Shown here: in pieces, positions 46,833 through 56,670 of the stretch | Layout of the letters: each line of letters opens with the position of its first letter | How positions within the stretch are numbered: the first letter of the stretch is position 1 | NCBI RefSeq assembly: GCF_041902385.1 | Contig: NZ_CP169244.1 | Span: forward strand, 2,852,001 to 2,916,000 | From: Arcticibacter sp041902385 | Lineage (GTDB): Bacteria; Bacteroidota; Bacteroidia; Sphingobacteriales; Sphingobacteriaceae | Length of the DNA: 64,000 nt | Reading direction: 5' to 3' | Program-made: the position numbers and the translations under genes | The notes under the pieces: generated by a model | Database searches by the model: none | Told to the model about the DNA's origin: nothing | What the model saw: the letters and a program-made list of their open reading frames with translations, nothing else

Positions 46833-48552
46833 GAGGGCACTGAAAAAGCAGCTCAATAATGCTGTATTAAAAAAGCGATCAAGAGAAAGGCAACTTTTAC
46901 TTGGTCGCTTTTCTTTTTGTCCACTATTTGGTTGGGTGGTTTTTTATAGCCGATACAGGCGTATACAGAACAGATTGGGCAATCGGGCGTGATTTTTCCG
47001 GGAACTTAGTTGATCAGTTTGATGATCCTTTTCAGATTTACAGTAAAGATGGCCAGTGCGCCCTGCATCTGCATATTTTCGATGCCATAGGCTATCGCCC
47101 GGCCATAGCCATGAACGTTTTTTAGTTCACTGTTCTTGGCTTCGACCTTATACCGGTGTTTGATCTTCTGCTTATACTCGTCTGTTTCCTGAAATGCCAT
47201 CTGCTGCAGGTGCGTGTCTGATTTTATACTAACCGAGTAGGTTTTGAACTTTGCTCCGGGCCTATAGCAATTCTCTCTCAATGGGCAAACCTTACACTTT
47301 TCAACATCAAAGTAATAGGTGTCCACCTGGTTTTCTCCAATATTTTTTTCCCGCAACGTGCCTTTCGGAAGGCCAGATGTCCCGCCGGGCAGACGAACAT
47401 ATCAGCGTCCTTATTGTAATCGAACTTATCTTCTTCTTTTCTGACCCCTGGGTGATGGCAGGGTTCAGTTTGGCCACCGTTTTGATGCCTTGTCCATTCA
47501 TTAAGGCAAGGTTATCTTTCCCTGAATAAGCTGAATCGCCGATGACCGTTTCTACTTTAATGCCATTTTGCTGACTGATCTCCAACAGTTTGGGGAGTTG
47601 GGGGCCATCGCCCTTTTCCCCTGAAGTAACTACAGCAGCAGTGATGATGCGCTCCTCTGTCATCGCCAAATGGGTCTTGTAACCAAAGAATGAACTATCA
47701 GCTGATTTATGGCCTGTTTTGGCATCCCTGTCTTTGGATAATGTATAGTGTTCCTGCGTATCTGCCACCGTCTCTTTCAACAGATTCAACTTCTCTTTTA
47801 CCGACGGTATCTGGCTTAGCGTCTTGTCAGCTTCGATACACTTTTCCAATGCACTGCAATAGGCCAGTTCTTTATCCAATTCCTCTGTGCTGTTCTTTTC
47901 AGGCATTATTGCTTTCATGTCTTCATCTATCGCGTATACCGCTTTGCGCAGTAGCTTTGAACGCTCCCGTAGTACTTCCAAGGCTGAATAAGGGTTTGAC
48001 CTCGACAGGGAATGGGTAGCATCAACAATGATAGACTTTGACCGGATGATCCCTTTTTCAATAGCTATTGTTACTGTTTTATTAATGAGCAGGTTTAACA
48101 GATCATTATCCTTTAACCGCAGCTTCCTGAACTTTGTTAATGAACTGGGGTCGATAACTCCTTCCTCAGGCGACATATCAAGGAAATATTTGAAGGACAT
48201 ATCATACTGCGAACGCTCAACAACATCCACATCCGAAACCGTATAGATCGTTTTCAACAACAGGTATTTGAACATTCGCACAGGGCTTTCAGCCTTCCTG
48301 CCGTTGGTCATGCAATATTTGCTGACCAGTTCTTCATAGATAAATGTAAAATCTATCAGGTCGTTGATCTTACGCAGAAGATTGTCTTTGGGAACGATCA
48401 GGTCATATAGCCCTGAAAACGCGCTGAACTGTATCTGTTGTTGTTGGGCAAGCATCTTAGTGTCTTTCTTTCGACACTTTAAGATACAAAAAAGGAGCAG
48501 AAAACCCTCGTCTTCTACTCCTTTTGTCCCTTAGAACTTTTTCAGTGCCCTC
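46833..48552 (-). mobile_element. IS1182-like insertion sequence, copy 1 (1720 bp)
   Basis: Bounded by inverted repeats GAGGGCACTGAAAAAG and its complement, and flanked by the 9-base duplication GGCTGAATC. It carries one transposase on the minus strand. Strong hairpins with T-runs lie near both ends, as in copy 2. It is nearly identical to the element at 54941-56661. Differences I saw are one base in a G-run, one Glu/Lys codon change and the last base of one end. Confidence 0.9.
47006..48455 (-). CDS. IS1182-like transposase, copy 1, two apparent frameshifts
   Basis: The intended product is 483 residues: N-terminal DUF772-type helical domain (QQQIQFSAFSGLYDLIVPKD), DDE domain (IIVDATHSLSR, VETVIGDSAYSGKDN) and a Cys cluster (FVCPAGH, CKVCPLRENCY). 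Frame 1 breaks at four C on the plus strand (47455-47458), where copy 2 has five of the complementary G. It breaks again at a seven-T run (47343-47349; A on the coding strand), shared with copy 2. As written, the reading frame ends early near 47307. Confidence 0.85.
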
Positions 48553-48561
48553 GGCTGAATC
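48553..48561. repeat. Target-site duplication, right copy (IS copy 1)
   Basis: GGCTGAATC, identical to 46824-46832. Confidence 0.8.
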
Positions 48562-48686
48562 AGGCGTTAATGCAAAATCAGCATCACGCTTATTCGTGTT
48601 TTTGTTTAGGGAAGAGCGTGATCAGGTATTTAAAAAAAGATCAGTATGGCACTTATCGTGTGGCTTTTGCTTAGCCGGGAGGGTGA

Positions 48687-48720
48687 ATCAGGAGGCCGAA
48701 TCGGCTGCCGGCCTCCTGAT
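48687..48720. terminator. Strong hairpin downstream of asnS
   Basis: ATCAGGAGGCCG and CGGCCTCCTGAT form a 12-base perfect stem around a 10-base loop, 22 bases past the asnS stop. On the plus strand it is followed by TTTAAGAATTTTT; on the minus strand no T-run follows. It may stop transcription from both sides. Confidence 0.6.
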
Positions 48721-48742
48721 TTTAAGAATTTTTGCCCAGTTG

Positions 48743-50188
48743 CTAGAACTCCGCGTTCTTTGGTGTTCTTGGGAATGGAATAACGTCGCGGATGTTGGTC
48801 ATGCCGGTCACAAAGAGTACCAGCCGTTCAAATCCGAGGCCGAATCCTGAGTGAGGGACGGTACCGAAACGACGGGTGTCAAGGAACCAGTTCATTTCTT
48901 CTACCGGAATGTGCATTTCTTTCATTCTTCTCTCAAGCTTTTCGAGGCTTTCCTCTCTTTGAGAGCCGCCGACAATTTCACCGATTCCCGGGAACAGAAT
49001 GTCCATTGCCCGTACTGTATTTCTTCCCTGACCGTCCGCTTCGTTTTGTTTCATGTAAAACGCTTTGATCTCGGCAGGATAATCGGTCAGGATCACAGGC
49101 TTTTTAAAGTGCTTCTCTACCAGGTAACGCTCGTGTTCTGATTGCAGGTCTGCACCCCAGTCGTCGATCAGATACTTGAACTGCTTTTTCTGGTTCGGCT
49201 TTGAGCTTTTCAGGATTTGGATGGCCTCCGTATACGTGAGCCGTTCAAAGTCGTTTTCCAGACAAAAGTTTAACTTAGTGATCAGATCGAGCTCAGAACG
49301 CTCATTCTGTGGTTTCTGTTTTTCTTCCTCCAGTAGCCGGCCCTTCAAAAACTCAAGCTCGTCGCTGCAGTTATCCAATGCATAGCGAATTACATATTTC
49401 AAGAGGCTTTCTGCCAGGTCCATATTGTCTTCGAGTTCATAGAACGCCATTTCGGGTTCGATCATCCAGAACTCTGCAAGGTGACGTGTCGTATTTGAGT
49501 TCTCAGCTCTGAAAGTTGGCCCAAAAGTGTAAATTTCGCCGAAGGCCAGAGCTGCGAGTTCTCCTTCAAGCTGACCAGAAACAGTGAGGTTTGTGGATTT
49601 GCCGAAGAAGTCTTCTTTGAAATTGATGCTTCCGTCTTCTGACCTCGGCGGATTTTCAAGATCAAGGGTGGTTACCCTGAACATTTCGCCCGCTCCTTCA
49701 GCATCTGAACCGGTAATGATTGGTGTATGCATGTACACAAAGCCTCTTTCATTGAAGAACTTGTGGATAGCAAAAGCCAGCGCATTCCGTACTTTGAATA
49801 CCGCATTGAAGGTATTGGTGCGGAATCGAAGGTGGGCTATTTCCCGGAGGAACTCCAGGCTGTGCTTTTTAGGCTGCAGTGGGTACTTCTCAGCGTCGCA
49901 GTCGCCAAGGATGGCCAGCTCTTTTACCTTGATCTCTACGCGCTGTCCTTTTCCCAGAGACTCCACCAGTTCTCCTGTCACTGAAATTGCGGCTCCTGTA
50001 GTGACCCGCTTCAGTAAGCTTTCTTCAGTGGAGGTGAAGTCGACTACTGCCTGTATATTATTAATTGAAGACCCATCATTGATCGCTATAAACTGATTGT
50101 TACGGAAGGTTCTGACCCATCCTTTAACAGTTACCTGCTGCCCAAATTCGGTAGAATTTAATAAGTCTTTAATTTTTGTACGTTTCAT
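48743..50188 (-). CDS. asnS: Asparaginyl-tRNA synthetase
   Basis: 481 residues from ATG 50188. The N-terminal OB-fold anticodon-binding domain (VTVKGWVRTFRNNQFIAIND) is followed by the class II catalytic core. Motif 2 lies in FGPTFRAENSNTTRHLAEFW and motif 3 in GFGLGFERLVLFVTGMTNIR. It charges tRNA-Asn with asparagine. A frame extension to 50236 lies upstream of the promoter element and is excluded. Confidence 0.96.
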   Translation of the reverse strand: MKRTKIKDLLNSTEFGQQVTVKGWVRTFRNNQFIAINDGSSINNIQAVVDFTSTEESLLKRVTTGAAISVTGELVESLGKGQRVEIKVKELAILGDCDAEKYPLQPKKHSLEFLREIAHLRFRTNTFNAVFKVRNALAFAIHKFFNERGFVYMHTPIITGSDAEGAGEMFRVTTLDLENPPRSEDGSINFKEDFFGKSTNLTVSGQLEGELAALAFGEIYTFGPTFRAENSNTTRHLAEFWMIEPEMAFYELEDNMDLAESLLKYVIRYALDNCSDELEFLKGRLLEEEKQKPQNERSELDLITKLNFCLENDFERLTYTEAIQILKSSKPNQKKQFKYLIDDWGADLQSEHERYLVEKHFKKPVILTDYPAEIKAFYMKQNEADGQGRNTVRAMDILFPGIGEIVGGSQREESLEKLERRMKEMHIPVEEMNWFLDTRRFGTVPHSGFGLGFERLVLFVTGMTNIRDVIPFPRTPKNAEF

Positions 50189-50194
50189 ATAACG

Positions 50195-50202
50195 CAAAGC
50201 TA
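50195..50202 (-). promoter_or_regulatory. -7 element of asnS
   Basis: Minus strand TAGCTTTG matches TAnnTTTG and lies 6 bases before ATG 50188, implying a very short leader. No clear -33 element was seen. Confidence 0.45.
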
Positions 50203-50297
50203 AAAAAAGAATCAAGATACAGGAATCGGGATACAAGAATTAATGCGCTATTGCTAATTTAATTAGTTTGTGATAAAAATATTAGTATTTTTACTCC

Positions 50298-51551
50298 ATG
50301 TCAGAACGTGTGAGGGAAAAACTAAAAATACTTGCGGATGCGGCAAAATATGACGTGTCATGTGCATCCAGCGGCAGCCAGAGGAAAAATAAGGGGAAGG
50401 GGCTTGGAAATACAGGGAACGGGATCTGCCATAGTTATACACCCGACGGCAGGTGCGTGTCGCTATTGAAGGTGCTGCTAACGAACTTTTGTATCTACGA
50501 CTGTGCCTATTGCGTGACGCGGAAAAGCAATGATATTGAACGGGCCGCCTTCACGGTGGAGGAGGTGGTTGACCTTACGCTTAGTTTCTATCGGCGGAAC
50601 TACATTGAGGGACTGTTCCTCAGTTCCGGTATATTTAAAAATGCCGACTACACCATGGAGCGTCTGGTCCGTGTGGCAAAGAAGCTGCGAACGGAACACA
50701 AATTTAACGGATACATTCATCTTAAGTCGATTCCGGGTGCCAGCGATGAACTGATGCAGGAGGCGGGACTTTATGCCGACCGGCTGAGTATCAATCTTGA
50801 GATACCGACCGATCATGGACTGAAGCTCCTGGCGCCGGACAAAGACAGGCGTGAGATGATCAAGCCGATGAATTACCTGAAGCTGGGAATCCTGCAGAAT
50901 AAAGAGGAACGGAAGCTTTTCAGAAAGGCGCCGCTCTTCGCGCCTGCAGGGCAGAGCACGCAGATGATCGTGGGCGCTTCAGGAGAAAGTGATCAGGATA
51001 TCATGTATACGGCATCCCGTTTCTATAAGGAGTTTAATTTAAAAAGAGTTTATTATTCAGGATATGTTCCGGTGACGGACGATAAGCGATTGCCTGCTGT
51101 GGGAAGTGCGGTTCCCTTAATGAGGGAGAACAGGCTCTATCAGGCAGACTGGCTGACGAGGTTTTATGGTTTTCAGATTGAAGAATTGCTGAACGCAGAA
51201 GTGCGTAATCTGGAGGCAGATATCGATCCCAAGCTTGGCTGGGCCCTCAGGAATCCCGCCTTCTTTCCTGTAGACATCAACCGGGCGGAGTTGTTCCAAA
51301 TTCTCAGGGTGCCGGGAATTGGTGTTATGTCTGCTCATAAGATCGTGGCTGCCCGTCGTTTTCAAAGGCTCGACTGGGGGCATCTGAAGAAGCTTGGCGT
51401 GGCGTTAAACCGGGCGCGGTACTTCATTGTCTGTCGCAGTCCGGAGTTTGAAAGACGAGAACTGGGCAGCGCGCAGATCCGACAGGCGATTTTGCAGAAC
51501 TCAGGCAGTAAATATCTTAAAGTTAACTCGGGCCAGTTATCTCTCTTCTGA
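50298..51551 (+). CDS. Radical SAM protein, putative DNA modification/repair (TIGR03916 type)
   Basis: 417 residues. The radical SAM cluster motif is CIYDCAYC (CX3CX2C) near residue 65. It is preceded by a basic Gly/Lys-rich region, SGSQRKNKGKGLGNTG. The TIM-barrel core includes GLFLSSGIFKNADYTMERLV and INLEIPTDHGLKLLAPDKD. A C-terminal helix-hairpin-helix (LRVPGIGVMSAHKIVAARRF) suggests DNA binding. The family resembles spore photoproduct lyase-like enzymes and is always found with a DUF4130 partner, as here; the start codon of the partner overlaps this stop (TGATG). The reaction is not known. Confidence 0.85.
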   Translation: MSERVREKLKILADAAKYDVSCASSGSQRKNKGKGLGNTGNGICHSYTPDGRCVSLLKVLLTNFCIYDCAYCVTRKSNDIERAAFTVEEVVDLTLSFYRRNYIEGLFLSSGIFKNADYTMERLVRVAKKLRTEHKFNGYIHLKSIPGASDELMQEAGLYADRLSINLEIPTDHGLKLLAPDKDRREMIKPMNYLKLGILQNKEERKLFRKAPLFAPAGQSTQMIVGASGESDQDIMYTASRFYKEFNLKRVYYSGYVPVTDDKRLPAVGSAVPLMRENRLYQADWLTRFYGFQIEELLNAEVRNLEADIDPKLGWALRNPAFFPVDINRAELFQILRVPGIGVMSAHKIVAARRFQRLDWGHLKKLGVALNRARYFIVCRSPEFERRELGSAQIRQAILQNSGSKYLKVNSGQLSLF

Positions 51552-52309
51552 TGGTGCACTTGTGTTACGATGGCTCCTGGGAGGGGCTGCTTACTTGTAT
51601 ATTCTATGTTTATGAACGCAGGCTGAGAAGCTTCCGCGTGAAACGGCAGGGAAGGGGGCTGTCCAGTATTTTTGATCAGGACGTCCCGGTGATGGCTGAC
51701 GAAGGCAAGGCCCGGAGAGTGCAGGCCGGTTTGCAGAAGGCATTGACGTCTGCGGGCTTTAGCTGCTTTTATGCTGCCTATCTCTCAGAACTGCCAGGTA
51801 TTGAAGATTCGATGATTGCCTTTGCCCGCTTTATTTTGTCGGAAGGCGGCTCTGAAAGGGCTTATGCCCATCCTGACGTACTTACCGTGTCTCAAACGGC
51901 GAAAAAGGTATTCAGGGAAAGCCATCGAATGAAAGCTTTCGTGAGGTTCGAGCTGACGCGGGATGGATTCTATTATTCAGAAATAGAGCCTGATTTTAAC
52001 GTGATTCCGCTTATCACTACGCACTTCAAAGAGCGTTTTGCCGATCAAAAGTGGCTCATTTACGACCTGAAACGTAGGTATGGAATATTTTATGACCTGG
52101 AGGATATTAGCGAAGTCTCTTTTGATGTGAATCCTGAAAAGACTTCTTCAATCCTGAACGAATCGGAACCTGTTTACCAGACCTTATGGAGAGATTATTA
52201 TACGAGCACCAATATTGTTTCGAGAAAGAATACAAAACTTCATCTGCAGCATGTCCCGCGCCGATACTGGAAGTACCTCACCGAGAAAAATTTTACGACT
52301 AATGTCTGA
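51551..52309 (+). CDS. DUF4130 / TIGR03915 putative DNA metabolism protein
   Basis: 252 residues. Family features are the opening LCYDGSWEGLLTCIFYVYER, FRESHRMKAFVRFELTRDGF and ITTHFKERFADQKWLIYDLK followed by RRYGIFYDL. The end matches the uracil-DNA-glycosylase-associated family. It starts with ATG overlapping the stop of the radical SAM gene (TGATG at 51549-51553), a sign of coupled translation. The two proteins are expected to act together in a DNA repair or modification step. Activity is undescribed as far as I know. Confidence 0.85.
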   Translation: MVHLCYDGSWEGLLTCIFYVYERRLRSFRVKRQGRGLSSIFDQDVPVMADEGKARRVQAGLQKALTSAGFSCFYAAYLSELPGIEDSMIAFARFILSEGGSERAYAHPDVLTVSQTAKKVFRESHRMKAFVRFELTRDGFYYSEIEPDFNVIPLITTHFKERFADQKWLIYDLKRRYGIFYDLEDISEVSFDVNPEKTSSILNESEPVYQTLWRDYYTSTNIVSRKNTKLHLQHVPRRYWKYLTEKNFTTNV

Positions 52310-52354
52310 GAACGTGGCAAGAGTTGGATTATTGCTTTAAAATCTCAATATGCT

Positions 52355-53316
52355 TCAGCGTAATGTGCGGTCCTGCGGATACTGCCTCCCGGCGAGTTCT
52401 GCTTTTTCCAGTCCTCTTGTAAAAAGTAAAGTATCCGGTTCCTGGGCTGTTCCTGAATGAGCGCGTTTCGACTGACGCCAGCTCAGGAGGGAGATTGCCA
52501 GTATAAGAACCACTGTACATTCTACAGAACCTTCAAGTCCGAAGTTCTTACCCGACCAGGCAGAGCCTGCCGGTGCCTGCTGGATAAGGAGGGATTGCCC
52601 GATCGCCATTCCGCTGACAGAAAAGCCGAAGAGTGAGCCCTGGGTAAAGTTCCAGCCCATGTGAAAGATCGTAGCAAAAAGCAGGTTTTTCCCTGAGTAC
52701 AAAAAGACTTGTCCTAACAAAATGCCGGCAAGGAATAGATTGATCGCAGCGACCGGCGTGACGTTCGGGTTGAGGAAGTGCAGGGCCATGAATAGCAGGG
52801 AAGAGGCAATCAGGCTGTTCCATTCTCCGTATTTCTCTACCAGTAAACCGAGGAATACCACGCGGCACAATATCTCTTCTGCAAGAGCGGCAAGGATAAA
52901 GAAAACCAGTGTAAATCCAATGTTTATGGGGTCGAGTGCGTGGTTGAGATACACATCAATGCCGTTAAAGAGGAGTATGGGCAGTGAGCAGGCCGTGATT
53001 AGCATAAGTGCAAAGAGAAATGCCTTAGAGAATGCGACGGCATATCGTCTTCCTGTCTGAATTCGATTAAAACCTGCGGCCAGCCTCTTTTTGTAGACTA
53101 TAAATAGAGTGAAAACCGGTATTAGTCCTGCCGCTTCTATTAAGATGTTTTGCAGGGGGGAATGCTGCCATAGCTAAGTCTGTCGGTGAAAGGAATTCCG
53201 AGCAGGAAGAAAACGATCCCTTGCAGGATACTGGTTGTTACGATGAACAGCAGTGTCGGCACAAGGAGCTTCGCCATTCCAAAGAGAATGGATTTGAATG
53301 AAATGGTTGGGGTCAT
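52355..53316 (-). CDS. CPBP-family intramembrane protease, apparent frameshift
   Basis: Repaired product is 320 residues, the family's usual size. Catalytic motifs are EEILCR (EExxxR), LFMALH (FxxxH) and HMGWN. N-terminal membrane segments (FKSILFGMAKLLVPTLLFIV, IVFFLLGIPF) are in a different frame. The break is at a run of six G on the plus strand (53155-53160); seven would join SYGSIP to PLQNILIEAAGLIPVF. As written, only a shorter piece from 53005 is read, lacking two membrane segments. CPBP proteins are Rce1-like proteases, often involved in peptide maturation or immunity, with no partner visible here. Confidence 0.8.
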
Positions 53317-54931
53317 ACTTATCAGCGAATCCTTAAAGGTAGGATAATCAGGTAATAAAAGATGTACTAATTAAAACTTTCTCAACCGCTTGGTATTGAT
53401 AGTATTAGCCGTGCTAAGAATGGTAAGGAAAATGAAGGCAGGAAAGAAAAACAGGAAGTGGATCAATTGGGGGTTGGGTGCAGCGCTGGTCATGATCGCT
53501 GTTGCGCTGGTGTGGTATTTTGGAAAGAGAGACCTTTCGAAGCCCGGCAAGGAGTCGAAGGCTAAGCTCTTGCTGTCGGATCAGTTCAGAAAGATGATTG
53601 CCGAGGCAAGCGACAGCCTCTACCGGGTCGACTTTTCAGCCTTTGATGTCAATATTGATTCAGGACGTGCCTATGTCTCGGACCTGAAACTGACGCCGGA
53701 TTCAGCAGTCTACACACGATTGTTATCTGAAGGACGGGCACCGGATAATGTTTTTAAGGTGAATGTGCCTAAAGTGGTGATTGAGGACTTCGGCTTCGTA
53801 AAGGGCGACTCAGTCGTCAGGTTTAACATTGAGAGAATGCTTCTGAGACAGCCCTCGGTCACGGTCAGCAATAAGCTGGTCGGGCGGGAGGATAGCATCA
53901 GAAAGGATGGCCATGGCGCTCTTTATAAGCTTGCTCAGAAGTTATTTAAGAGAATGTCGGTGGGAAAGGTTTACATGGATGACCTGGACTTTATGTATGT
54001 CAATAAAAACGGGACTGCAGAGAAATACAATCTGCTTTCTAATCTCAATGTAGTCATATCAGACTTTAACACCAGTCCTGCTGAAGGGGATAAAGGCGGA
54101 GTAATTGCCAGGACGGGAGAACTGAGGCTGGCGACGCCTGACAGCCTTTATTATCTTGTATTTCAGGATATGTCTTTTTCTGCCCCTGAACGCCGCCTGT
54201 TTACCGGGCATTTTTCATTGTTGCCGCGGCTTAGCAAGGCCGCTTTCTATCAGGCCGTAAAGTACTCAAAAGACCGGTATCACTTTGAATATGACAAGAT
54301 CTCAATGAATGATCTGGATCTGAAGCACTTTTTGAGGACCCAGCAAATCAGGATGGGCAGTATAAACATTGCCAGTTCCTGGGTGGAGGTCTACACGGAT
54401 TATAACTGGCCGGCGAGGAAGGTGCCAGAGAGAAGGAACGCTTTTCCTCACGACCAGCTTCAGACACTAGCTTTCGATATTACGATTGATACGATGACTA
54501 TGAAGCGTGGCGACATCTTCTTCCGGATCAGGGGAAAGAACTCGAAGAAAGTCTCTACGCTCAGTATGGAGCGCTCAAGCGGGCAGTTTTTTAATATCAC
54601 CAACAATGCTTCTGTTAAAAGGAGAAATCCCTTTATGCGGGTTAAAATGACGACCCGCGTGATGAACGAAGGTCTGATGAATGTGAACTATACCTTCAAT
54701 CTAAAAGACCCCTCAGCGCCCCTGACCCTGTACAGCACCATGGGGGCCATGGATGCAAGGGCTTTGAATCCTTTGTCTGAGCCACTGGGTCTCATGCATG
54801 TACGGTCGGGCCGGATCAGTAAAATGAAGCTGCTGATCAATATGGACGAGTACCGGGCGCGTGGTAATCTGGATTTTTACTATCAGGACGTAAAGGTCGA
54901 CTTTCTGAAACGTGATGAGGAAAAAGGGGAA

Positions 54932-54940
54932 CTAAAGAAG
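54932..54940. repeat. Target-site duplication, left copy (IS copy 2)
   Basis: CTAAAGAAG directly abuts the left end of the element and recurs at 56662-56670. Confidence 0.85.
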
Positions 54941-54967
54941 GAGGGCACTGAAAAAGTTCTAAGGGAC

Positions 54968-55005
54968 AAAAGGAGTAGAAGACGAGGGTTTTCTGCTCCT
55001 TTTTT
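54968..55005 (+). terminator. Terminator-like hairpin at 5' end of IS copy 2
   Basis: AAAAGGAGTAGAA pairs with TTCTGCTCCTTTT, followed by T-rich sequence. It stands before the transposase start at 55038 and would block read-through from the host gene. The same hairpin is in copy 1. Confidence 0.7.
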
Positions 55006-55037
55006 GTATCTTAAAGTGTCGAAAGAAAGACACTAAG

Positions 55038-56488
55038 ATGCTTGCCCAACAACAACAGATACAGTTCAGCGCGTTTTCAGGGCTATATGACCTGATCGTT
55101 CCCAAAGACAATCTTCTGCGTAAGATCAACGACCTGATAGATTTTACATTTATCTATGAAGAACTGGTCAGCAAATATTGCATGACCAACGGCAGGAAGG
55201 CTGAAAGCCCTGTGCGAATGTTCAAATACCTGTTGTTGAAAACGATCTATACGGTTTCGGATGTGGATGTTGTTGAGCGTTCGCAGTATGATATGTCCTT
55301 CAAATATTTCCTTGATATGTCGCCTGAGGAAGGAGTTATCGACCCCAGTTCATTAACAAAGTTCAGGAAGCTGCGGTTAAAGGATAATGATCTGTTAAAC
55401 CTGCTCATTAATAAAACAGTAACAATAGCTATTGAAAAAGGGATCATCCGGTCAAAGTCTATCATTGTTGATGCTACCCATTCCCTGTCGAGGTCAAACC
55501 CTTATTCAGCCTTGGAAGTACTACGGGAGCGTTCAAAGCTACTGCGCAAAGCGGTATACGCGATAGATGAAGACATGAAAGCAATAATGCCTGAAAAGAA
55601 CAGCACAGAGGAATTGGATAAAGAACTGGCCTATTGCAGTGCATTGGAAAAGTGTATCGAAGCTGACAAGACGCTAAGCCAGATACCGTCGGTAAAAGAG
55701 AAGTTGAATCTGTTGAAAGAGACGGTGGCAGATACGCAGGAACACTATACATTATCCAAAGACAGGGATGCCAAAACAGGCCATAAATCAGCTGATAGTT
55801 CATTCTTTGGTTACAAGACCCATTTGGCGATGACAAAGGAGCGCATCATCACTGCTGCTGTAGTTACTTCAGGGGAAAAGGGCGATGGCCCCCAACTCCC
55901 CAAACTGTTGGAGATCAGTCAGCAAAATGGCATTAAAGTAGAAACGGTCATCGGCGATTCAGCTTATTCAGGGAAAGATAACCTTGCCTTAATGAATGGA
56001 CAAGGCATCAAAACGGTGGCCAAACTGAACCCTGCCATCACCCAGGGGGTCAGAAAAGAAGAAGATAAGTTCGATTACAATAAGGACGCTGATATGTTCG
56101 TCTGCCCGGCGGGACATCTGGCCTTCCGAAAGGCACGTTGCGGGAAAAAAATATTGGAGAAAACCAGGTGGACACCTATTACTTTGATGTTGAAAAGTGT
56201 AAGGTTTGCCCATTGAGAGAGAATTGCTATAGGCCCGGAGCAAAGTTCAAAACCTACTCGGTTAGTATAAAATCAGACACGCACCTGCAGCAGATGGCAT
56301 TTCAGGAAACAGACGAGTATAAGCAGAAGATCAAACACCGGTATAAGGTCGAAGCCAAGAACAGTGAACTAAAAAACGTTCATGGCTATGGCCGGGCGAT
56401 AGCCTATGGCATCGAAAATATGCAGATGCAGGGCGCACTGGCCATCTTTACTGTAAATCTGAAAAGGATCATCAAACTGATCAACTAA
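55038..56488 (+). CDS. IS1182-like transposase, copy 2, one apparent frameshift
   Basis: The intended product is 483 residues: N-terminal helical domain, DDE core (IIVDATHSLSR, VETVIGDSAYSGKDN) and Cys cluster (FVCPAGH with CKVCPLRENCY). In contrast to copy 1 the G-run at 56045-56049 has five G and the frame stays open through QGVRKEEDKFDYNKD. The frame breaks at seven A, 56145-56151. Eight A would join FRKARCGKKNIGENQVDTYY. As written, the first part ends at 56216 and the second starts at 56138. A genuine slippage site cannot be excluded, since both copies have seven A. Confidence 0.85.
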
Positions 56489-56581
56489 GTTCCCGGAAAA
56501 ATCACGCCCGATTGCCCAATCTGTTCTGTATACGCCTGTATCGGCTATAAAAAACCACCCAACCAAATAGTGGACAAAAAG

Positions 56582-56625
56582 AAAAGCGACCAAGTAAAAG
56601 TTGCCTTTCTCTTGATCGCTTTTTT
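56582..56625 (+). terminator. Terminator-like hairpin at 3' end of IS copy 2
   Basis: AAAAGCGACCAAG pairs with CTTGATCGCTTTT with one mismatch and is followed by T-run. The same element occurs at the matching end of copy 1. Confidence 0.7.
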
Positions 56626-56661
56626 AATACAGCATTATTGAGCTGCTTTTTCAGTGCCCTG

Positions 56662-56670
56662 CTAAAGAAG
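56662..56670. repeat. Target-site duplication, right copy (IS copy 2)
   Basis: CTAAAGAAG, identical to 54932-54940. Confidence 0.85.

Larger units (their letters stand above)
54941..56661 (+). mobile_element. IS1182-like insertion sequence, copy 2 (1721 bp)
   Basis: Inverted repeats AGGGCACTGAAAAAG and complement bound the element, flanked by 9-base duplications. The length is one base longer than copy 1 because of one extra G. It lies inside the AsmA-like gene in the same orientation. Family placement is by transposase resemblance (DUF772/DDE type); the 9-base duplication is not typical of every IS1182 member, so the family is moderately sure. Confidence 0.9.
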
